64,000 nucleotides of DNA from Tulasnella sp. 424. Taxonomy: Eukaryota; Basidiomycota; Agaricomycetes; Cantharellales; Tulasnellaceae. Every line of letters starts with the position of its first letter. The first letter of the stretch is position 1. The stretch lies in NCBI GenBank assembly GCA_019633425.1, contig WSUB01000008.1, forward strand, positions 186,001 to 250,000. The letters are read 5' to 3'. The notes under the pieces were generated by a model. The model had not been told where the DNA came from and made no database searches. It saw nothing but the letters and a program-made list of their open reading frames with translations. Below are positions 53,364 to 64,000 of the stretch, in pieces. The position numbers and the translations under genes were made by a program.

Positions 53364-54525
53364 GATCACTCCGTTTGGGTAAGCTTACGGAGTCGGGCTA
53401 CTCACTCGCCCGGCACACCGCTACTGGCTGAATCCAAAGAGCGGATGGATACAGCCCTTTACGTCATTGGCTGACTCGGACTCCCCTGGGTTGCTTTCCG
53501 AGTGGCCGACATGCCTTGGAAATGGAAAGGTTTCTTTTGCCGGAGCCATGAGTACTTGCCTTCGATGTCCATCCCTCGGTATCGGATAGAGTCCGTGACG
53601 TCAACCTCGATTCCAGAAGCACTTGTCTGAGACGGTGACTTGGGCGAAAGTTGTATGTCCCAAGTCAACAGATCCATGGACGAATTTGATCCAAAGCGGC
53701 ATCAGATCCTCAAACGCTGAAGAATGCATCGTGCGGGCTGGGGAGGTCTGTGCATGTTATTCCTCCTTTCTCAAAGCAATCAACACTATCTGGGCCACAA
53801 TCTCATAGCTCATGATCACATCTAGACCTTCGGGCATAGGGTCCCGCAAAATTCGTTCTACTGAGCCCACTTCCCCGTGCATAATGTGACAACCCCACCC
53901 GAAGGACAAAGGAACTCTTCGATATCCCATTCACGGCAATTTTGGACGTATACGTATAGCTCGATTTCCTGGGTGCAGATGTAACCCTGTCTTTGAAGTG
54001 CTTAAAAGCCTCAATTAACTACCCAACCAGCCGCGAAGAATTGCCTGCATCCATCAAGCAGGATTTCGCTGTACAAACATGGAGTTGCATCTATTGTTCG
54101 AGTCGGCTCAAAGGGGTTAGGGCGAAGTATTCCACGAATAAGACTCTGCGTTTCAGGAGCCCCAGGAAATCCTGATCCACTAGCGTAGTACTATCAAAGC
54201 CTTGCCTTGCCTGCTAGCCACGGCAAGCTCGCTCGTCCACCCTTCTTCTTTTGCGAGAATCACCTGTTAACGTGGGTTTGAAGTCCTGCATAGTCTTAGC
54301 CATAGTCAACGCAATCGACGTGAAAAGGATAGCCCACTACCAATTCTCGTTGCTCGCCGGTTAAATATCGACTTCGTTGAGGATATACTCTTTTCTTCCA
54401 CTTGAGCCCCCTGCGTCTCTCCTTATACCTCTTTCTCTCCGTACCTCGTCCGTCATCGATACGGTTACACCTCCACAGAGCATATCGCCTCGGCGGTATC
54501 AATATCCCACCCGCATTACCCGCCC
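53364..54525. other. Gene-poor stretch without a supported gene
   Basis: Short minus-strand frames at about 53459-53740 (MHSSAFEDLMPLWIKFVHGS and an overlapping frame) might be decayed coding sequence, but no domain or splice pattern supports them. The last 150 bp are C/T-rich and could be the promoter of the ORF at 54526. Confidence 0.35.
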
Positions 54526-54930
54526 ATGGTTGCACCGAGGGAGCATCTGGAGCTTTTCCTCGAGGACCTCGCTCAGGCAGCAGAAGCCTGCTTCCGTTTT
54601 AACACCAATGTCCGGCCCGAGTCCCCTGGACGCATTCACCTACTCAGCGGTGGCTGCTCTTTGCGGCTAAGTGCCAATCGGGTAGCGAGCGACACGAGAT
54701 TTCTCCAATTCGGCGAGGTCAAACGTCCAGAAAGAACTCACGCAATCGTTATACGTGCCGGAACGGAAGAGTACTCCCTCTTCCAGGGAGCTACCCTCAG
54801 AAGTCTGCTCGCCCACGCTGTCGGCCAACTGCTATTGGAGGAGGACCCGAGGGTCCAGCAGGGGAATGGAGGTTTTCGAGGACGTCATTGCGAAAGCAAA
54901 GGAGTCCGTTCAAGCCTCTGGTCAGTATAG
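54526..54930 (+). CDS. Hypothetical protein with possible frameshift
   Basis: The ATG at 54526 opens a 134-codon frame (MVAPREHLELFLEDLAQAAE, VKRPERTHAIVIRAGTEEYS, LRSLLAHAVGQLLLEEDPR) that reads like a folded protein up to about 54858. It then changes to an Arg/Ser-rich sequence. From the same point the next frame reads MEVFEDVIAKAKESVQASG, which looks like the natural continuation. A one-base loss in the GGGG run at about 54861-54864 would join them. I recognise no family. Either this is a real gene with a sequence error or recent frameshift, or an intron is hidden here. Confidence 0.35.
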   Translation: MVAPREHLELFLEDLAQAAEACFRFNTNVRPESPGRIHLLSGGCSLRLSANRVASDTRFLQFGEVKRPERTHAIVIRAGTEEYSLFQGATLRSLLAHAVGQLLLEEDPRVQQGNGGFRGRHCESKGVRSSLWSV

Positions 54931-55809
54931 ACTTGTTTGTGCGTTATAGAAATAGGCTGATCACCTTGTTCGTCAAGGTCACTCCACCAGTTAAATTCTG
55001 CGCGGTATTTCTGACACTTCTGGTCCCTCGGCCCCCCCGTCACCCCGTCCCGTCCCGTCCCGTCTCCTGTTACGTCAGTTTCCGCCGAGCTCGTCCCTCA
55101 GCCATGTTGGCCTTTCTTCCTTGTCTTCGCGATCGTTTAGCTTGCAACACCATGTGAACATCTCTCTGGCTAAGAGCCTCCGGCCTTCCACGGAAGGTTC
55201 CAGTGACGGGTGCCTGGTGAATAGCTTGTCGCCAAAGTCTTGTAGCAGCCTGATATGTCGAGCAAGGTGCAGGCCAGCCGTAAGGCTGTGCTTCTCAAGT
55301 AGAGGATTTGTTTAGATCAATCGTAAGTGAGGTTGTTTGGGTCTTGTTTGTTTCATGGTTTTCCCATAGCCTCTACTAGTACTGTATTTTCACTCGACAC
55401 AGTCTTGTTGCACCAACTCCCTCCCACCTTTCGCTTTGTCCTTCCTCTACTCTATATTCGTGCCTTTCTTTTCTTTCTTTCCGTACCTCTCGTGTTCTTT
55501 GTGTCGTTTCTCTCTTGTCTCCCCGTGTTTGCTGCTTTTTTTGGTCCCCGTCCGTCTATAAATCCCAACTCTATTTTTACACGCGCTACCCCGATTGTTA
55601 GCGGTTATAAGCCAAGCATCTGGATTCTGCAGAGATGAAAGGCTGGCTTGCGAGATATGGAATCCAAGAGGTGGACCGAAAAGACAAAGCATCTAGATTA
55701 GACGAAGGCAAATGGCGCCTATTGCCATTCTACCGAGTACAACCCCGAAGAAAATAATTCCGAATGAAGGAGTGAAAGAAATTAGATCACAGTGAACAGA
55801 AAACACCCT
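54931..55809. other. Gene-poor stretch before the SERCA 3' end
   Basis: Contains a CCCGT tandem run (55044-55064) and a T/C-rich block (about 55380-55560) whose plus-strand frame is hydrophobic only because of base composition. Confidence 0.4.
55044..55064. repeat. CCCGT tandem run
   Basis: Four consecutive copies of the 5-bp unit CCCGT in C-rich sequence. Confidence 0.75.
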
Positions 55810-59542
<3,733 letters not shown>

Positions 59543-60242
59543 TGTGGATGAGTCCTAGAGTAAGAAGAGGAGAGAAGGGAGAGTGGGTAGGAGAGAAAGT
59601 CCTGAGCGGTGAAACGAACACGTATATGCGGTCTGGAAATTTCTTTGCCCAGTCCAGTCCCCAACGACACGTCCACAATAACAAACGTCACGAGTTACCT
59701 TCTTGCACCTCTCACTAAGCACTCACCGGCCCGCATCTCCCCACTCGAACCCCCTATATCCGGTTGATATTTCCGAGCTAACTATGCCGAGCATTGTATC
59801 GTACCCAGGTACCCCGCAGAGCCTCTTCCCACCATCTGCACACGCACCCTCATCGCCAAGGCCATCCGATGGTCTTCGGTTAACATTACTCTTAAGCAAA
59901 AACGCCACACGCGTTGTCCGTGTGTGCGCCCCTAGGACCACCTATTTGAGTAAATCTGGTCTCTGGGGGCTGTGCGCCGCTGAAGAGGTCGTTATGCCAA
60001 TGGCGACTCCACCGCTGCCATCTTCAAAACCCCGGTCGATCGCAACGCTACGCAGCGCCTGCGGATATCGCTTCAGACTCGAAGAGGGTCCTTTGGATGG
60101 TTGTTGGAATGTAGTGGAGTGTTCGACTTCCGGAGAGTCTTGGCGCCACTACAAAAGGCCTGCTGGGAGCGCGCACCAAGATGAAGTCACCTAAGCCCCT
60201 CAGGTCTCAACCACCATCCCACTCCCTTTCGTCCCCCTTACA
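59543..60242. promoter_or_regulatory. Divergent promoter region of the SERCA and spartin-like genes
   Basis: 700 bp between start codons at 59542 and 60243. A plus-strand 163-codon frame (59703-60194) and an overlapping minus-strand frame show no family signal and are probably chance. Confidence 0.45.
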
Positions 60243-61797
60243 ATGTCCCAGCCAAACCCACAAGCCGCCCAAGGATTCCTCTTGCTCACTCTTCCAAATG
60301 TCAAGCTTTCAGCGCCGTGGGTGAGCCCACCAGAACAGATCGGGCGCTTGTCGCTCGAGTGCGTCACCATCCCTATCGGACAAGTAAATTCAAGCATCGG
60401 CTCCAGCACGCCAACTGGAACGACCTCTCCAGCTAATCAGCGCGACGTTTGGCTCGTTCTTCGGATAGCCAATTTTGAAGAACCCTTATCCGCCAGCGAT
60501 ACCATCTACCACAGCAGGCAGAGGAACACCTACACATTCAGAGCGCCCGAGGGGCAGTTCATGCTTACTCTGCAACCCCCTTCCAGCATTGCTGACACCG
60601 AAGATCTCGAGACATTCGAGGTTCTTCTGCAACAATACGGAAGCCTCCAGGAGGTCGATCCCTCAGACTCCAAACGCGATGATACCAAGGATCTAAAAGG
60701 CAGGCTAGTCCTTGTCGATGAAGATGATGGAGAGATAGTTGGGACTCTGGGGGACCAGTTCTCGATTCGTGAAGATCCAAATGTATCGCGGGGCGAAAAA
60801 ACCCCTGTCGTCATCGAGATGCCTGAGGAAGGGGAACGAGAGATTCGGGTGCACGCCATGGATCCGGAAGAGCAGGACTTTATTATCAAATCCGCTCAAT
60901 TTATTAGGTGCGTTTGGTGTTTTACTCTGTCTTGTTTTCGCTCAGGATGGTCCTGAACTGACGTCTACCTTCCTTAGTCGTGGGATTGTCTTTGCCACCG
61001 ACATGCTTGGCAAGGGAATGGGAATGGCATCGGAATAGTCAGTCCCTAATTTCGCAACCAAGCATGACAGAATAGCTGACGTTTTCAATCTACCTAGCTA
61101 CGTGAAGAATTCCACTCCCAACGCCGAACCTATGGTATTCTCCGAATCAACGAAACAGAACCTCAAGCGAATCCACGGCATCTCCGGCCAGGCAGTCAAA
61201 GTCAGCACTCGAACAACGGGGATGATCCACAGCTTGATCGACAAGGCGGCCGACAGAGTCACTGGGAGCAAGACTCCTACCAAAACGCCCCATCGAAGCG
61301 CTGCATACGCTCCCGGAGCCAGTTCAACCCCCCCACCTCTTCCAGCTCGCGGTTTTCCCGGTGCACGTGGACCCGCACCAAGCCCCGGCCCCTCCATTCC
61401 AGCTGCAGGCACTCCTCCACCCCTCCCCCCTCGCAAACGCCTCCTCAACCGCCTCCTCATGTCAACCGACTTGATCCTCACCACACTCGAAAACTCAGCT
61501 CACACGATCGTGGCACAGGGCACCACCAGCCTGTCTACGAGTCTCGGTCACAAGTACGGTCCCGAGATGGGGGCAGCTGTCACCGATGTCGGGCAGGCAT
61601 TGACGAACGTCGGTGTCGTGTACATTGACGTTAGAGGAGTCGGGCGAAGGGCGCTTATCAAGAGAGCTGGAAAGAGGGTTATCAAGGGCAAGATGGGCAA
61701 GAGGCACGTTGTGCTTGGAGCGGAGGGGATTCGTGAGGATGGTAGTGTTATTGTGGACGAGAAGCCGCAGAACTTCCCTGGCGGGTTCAAGGCTTAG
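60243..61797 (+). CDS. Senescence/spartin-domain protein
   Basis: The ATG at 60243 opens MSQPNPQAAQGFLLLTLPNV. An N-terminal beta-rich region (LVLRIANFEEPLSASDTIYH, RNTYTFRAPEGQFMLTLQPP) is followed by the senescence domain shared by plant senescence proteins and human spartin (SPG20): AQFISRGIVFATDMLGKGMG, SESTKQNLKRIHGISGQAVK, VSTRTTGMIHSLIDKAADRV and ALTNVGVVYIDVRGVGRRAL. It ends ENPQNFPGGFKA-like DEKPQNFPGGFKA at 61797. A Pro/Ala-rich loop of about 45 residues interrupts the domain. Spartin works at lipid droplets and endosomes, so a similar role is likely here (inference). Three exons. Convergent with OPA3. Confidence 0.85.
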
Positions 61798-61994
61798 ACA
61801 TTGAAAAAAGCTTGTAAAATACCTTTCTTCGTTGTACGGAAATTAAATAGGCTTGGTACATTGGGCAATTGATATTGGTTTGGCGAGCTATGACAAACGG
61901 ATTGCTTCATGGCCTCGGAAATGAGTCTGGTATATATTGCGAAGAACCCAGTATTACACGAATGTTAAGGTATACAAAAGTCCACGGAAATCGT

Positions 61995-62886
61995 TCATGG
62001 TTCAGTCTTCTCGCTTGGCAAAGACGATGCTGTTGTTGACGGAGAAAGTTCCGGGCTTGCGCTCTCACCCATTGCTTCAAGAGCCGTCCTCAAAGCATCT
62101 TGGTGTAGGGAATCCCAACCCCCGCGTAGCCCAATGTAAACGATTCGATCTAGAATTCGAGTGACTTCTTCCTCCCTACAGAGGTTTCAAAAGCGAAGAT
62201 GAGAATTTGACACGACCATGACATCCACCATGCGCTCCCTGGAAACCCACCTTGTTCGCAACTCTTCCCACTGCTCTTCAGCAGCTTTCTTCGAATCCGC
62301 GAGCTTCTGCTCCAACTCCGCCACTTTAGTCTGCAACTCCTCGATATTCTCGTCTATGGCATCTCGTCGCTTCGAGGTTGAACGTGACGACCGCCACGTT
62401 TCTGCCAGAACCAATGTCGCCGCGACCGCGAACAGAAATCCTTCCGCTAACATGTTCGCACCGTTTTGGATGGCCCTATAAACTTGGGAACAAGTCTGTG
62501 GTCAGCAAAATTGCAAAAGAAACGGACGTATCAAGGTATAACGAGGGGCACGCACCGGGCTTCGGACAATGGCTTTATGGCCTTGGGAGCTTCGCCAAGC
62601 AAGGATACTCGTAGTCTGTATTCGCTTCGGTACGACCATTGGGCGAGGTTGACGCATATCTGACGGAAACGTGGATGCCTTTCATGGTATATTGCCGTCA
62701 GTGTTTTGGAGGCACTTTGTAACAGGATCGACGACGCACTCTTGCGACTGCTGCTTGATTTGGTTGCTAATTGGCTTCGCGAGAGTCTAGTGTGAAGGCA
62801 TAGGGAAGTTAGATAGCTAGGTATAATCCACTTGCTAGAGTGTTCCTTACTCGTATTACTAGCGCACCAAGCTTGACGCTTGCCAT
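61995..62886 (-). CDS. OPA3: OPA3-like mitochondrial protein
   Basis: OPA3 proteins are small mitochondrial proteins whose human member causes optic atrophy when mutated. The start at 62886 gives MASVKLGALVIRTLAKPISN, then QIKQQSQEHPRFRQICVNLA, QWSYRSEYRLRVSLLGEAPK and AIKPLSEARAIQNGANMLAE, followed by GFLFAVAATLVLAETWRSSR, a probable membrane segment. A coiled coil follows (DENIEELQTKVAELEQKLAD), typical of fungal OPA3. The C-terminal exon (VTRILDRIVYIGLRGGWDSL to SEKTEP) ends at 61995. Five exons join in phase. Confidence 0.9.
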
Positions 62887-63130
62887 TGTGGACGGGAGAG
62901 TACGGATGGGTCGGGCATGGTTGGCGGTCTCGCTCGTCCAAATAGAAATAGCTACGCGCTCAGGGATTTTCTTTGGCCAACGCGTCCTGCGGCATCGGCT
63001 TCTGCACAGCACCTCGGATACCCGACCACGACAAGTAAAATACGGTACAGAATGGAAAGCCAAGGAGCTACAGATGAGATGCTTAAGATCGGACGCAATA
63101 ACAAATCCTCTTCCAGTTTCGCCATCCCGT

Positions 63131-64000
63131 TTAGTGCCTTGCCTTCTTTTTCGCGGGCTTCTCCAAGTCTATCGACTCAGCATCCTCATCCTCATCCTCG
63201 TCCTCCTCTTCGCTTCCACTGCCGATGTCTTCGTCCCGTCCCTAATTGAGAGCGAGTCAGGTAACCGCACACTCCAGAAACCACACGAGGGAGCGCCCCC
63301 CAACGTACATTTGGTCCTTTCCCGAGGAAATAGTTGATAGCATGGACGTAGATATCCTCCTCGAATGTGCTTGCAAGCTGATCCAAATGCCCGGGTGTAA
63401 GAGGCGAGGCACGACAGTTAAAAATAGCAATATCCTCACATCTTTGGGATCATCTGCGTGCTCGAACCAGTTAAAGAAACTGCCTGGATCCAGAACGTCC
63501 TCCTCATCGTCATCTTCGTTCTTCCGTGGATGCTGTTTAGTGAGGTTCTTCGCGTCGGACTTCCAGTTGATTTTGATAGACTGTCCGATTGGGTTTTGGT
63601 AGATCAGCCCACATGTGCTCCCTCGTGCGCGAACGCCTACCCACCTGTGGTTTGATATCCTTGTCCCAATCGAACTCCAATTGCGCTTCGCTGATACCAT
63701 CCTCGCCAGGCTCCGACGATGGGACATCTGCAGCATCCTCTGGTGGAGCCGGAACGTACTTGAATTCCTTCTTCAGCACGGGGTCACTGAAATACGGGTT
63801 CTCTGAAAAGTGCTACGAAACCCCAAAGTGCACGTCAGAATCACCTGACACTTGTACAATCATACTATTGATCCATCCAACTCACGAACTCCGCAGTGAA
63901 TGCGCGAGGCTCCTTGGCGTCGCGCACGATCCACAAATCCGTCAGGTAGGACATGGCCACGATATCATCTCGATGTTGCAGTTCCATTTCCATCGGGCCA
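63131..64000 (-). CDS. SET/NAP1-family nucleosome assembly protein (5' truncated)
   Basis: This is the C-terminal part of a SET (TAF-I beta)-like histone chaperone; the start is right of the window. Visible landmarks, in order, are MSYLTDLWIVRDAKEPRAFT, FHFSENPYFSDPVLKKEFKY, LEFDWDKDIKPQ, SIKINWKSDAKNLTKQHPRK and the acidic NEDDDEEDVLDPGSFFNWFE. EEDIYVHAINYFLG is close to the human SET end of the earmuff domain. An acidic tail (GSGSEEEDEDEDEDAESIDL) and a basic end KPAKKKARH follow; the basic end may be a nuclear signal. The FENPYF and SFF-x-WF motifs favour SET over Nap1 itself. Stop at 63131. Confidence 0.88.

Noticed and set aside
55327..55638. Possible small membrane protein
   Set aside because: Its hydrophobicity comes only from T-rich sequence; no start context, splice support or family signal.
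59703..60194. 163-codon plus-strand frame before the spartin-like gene
   Set aside because: No domain, and a clear start for the real gene lies downstream at 60243.

Overview
The window is nuclear DNA of a filamentous basidiomycete, probably an Agaricomycete. The reasons are dense genes on both strands, many introns of about 50-70 nt with GTRNGT donors and short 3' ends, and a gene set typical of mushrooms and relatives: a CBM1-GH5 endoglucanase, a SERCA-type calcium pump, a SCAMP, a SET-type histone chaperone and a basidiomycete-style kinase. I see no prokaryotic feature, no CRISPR array, no rRNA or tRNA gene and no intact transposon. Exon structures were read by eye from splice sites, phase and family conservation, and no RNA evidence was available.

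Layout. 1-4.2 kb: 3' part of TRS120 (+). 4.4-7.5 kb: CDC5/CEF1 (-), sharing a 153-bp promoter with a SCAMP gene (+, 7.6-8.9 kb). 9.4-11.9 kb: poly(A)-binding protein (+). 12.7-17.3 kb: USP7/Ubp15 deubiquitinase (+). 17.5-18.6 kb: SEC66 (-). 19.8-22.5 kb: citrate synthase (+). 23.4-25.5 kb: class I methyltransferase (-). 25.8-28.7 kb: SPT8 of SAGA (-), divergent from a COQ11-like gene (+, 28.8-30.2 kb). 30.3-31.1 kb: conserved fungal calycin-like protein (-). 31.7-34.5 kb: PP2A B56 subunit (-). 35.1-36.5 kb: proline-rich unknown (-). 37.0-38.2 kb: N-terminal protein methyltransferase (-). 38.9-40.0 kb: PIS1 (-), divergent from an MSP1-like AAA+ ATPase (+, 40.4-44.2 kb). 44.3-45.7 kb: NSE1 (-). 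46.0-48.2 kb: secreted CBM1-GH5 endoglucanase (-). 48.8-50.5 kb: CSM3/TIPIN (-). 50.5-55.8 kb: a gene-poor stretch with an unusual HMD/DME protein kinase and two uncertain small genes. 55.8-59.5 kb: SERCA Ca2+-ATPase (-). 60.2-61.8 kb: senescence/spartin-like protein (+). 62.0-62.9 kb: OPA3 (-). 63.1 kb to the edge: SET/NAP1-family chaperone (-).

Most genes are single-copy housekeeping genes that do not form a pathway cluster. They cover membrane traffic, splicing, mRNA stability, ubiquitin, translocation, the TCA cycle, chromatin, lipids, replication and repair, and ion transport. The main novelty is in gene architecture. There is a 3-nt microexon that completes a cellulose-binding module, a CDC5 gene opening with coding exons of 21, 8 and 17 nt, several other 14-17-nt exons, near-empty first coding exons, and three inferred GC-AG introns. 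The best candidates for undescribed genes are the kinase at 51.5-52.6 kb and its possible upstream neighbour, a small ORF near 54.5 kb with an apparent one-base frameshift, and two conserved proteins of unknown function at 30.3 and 35.1 kb.
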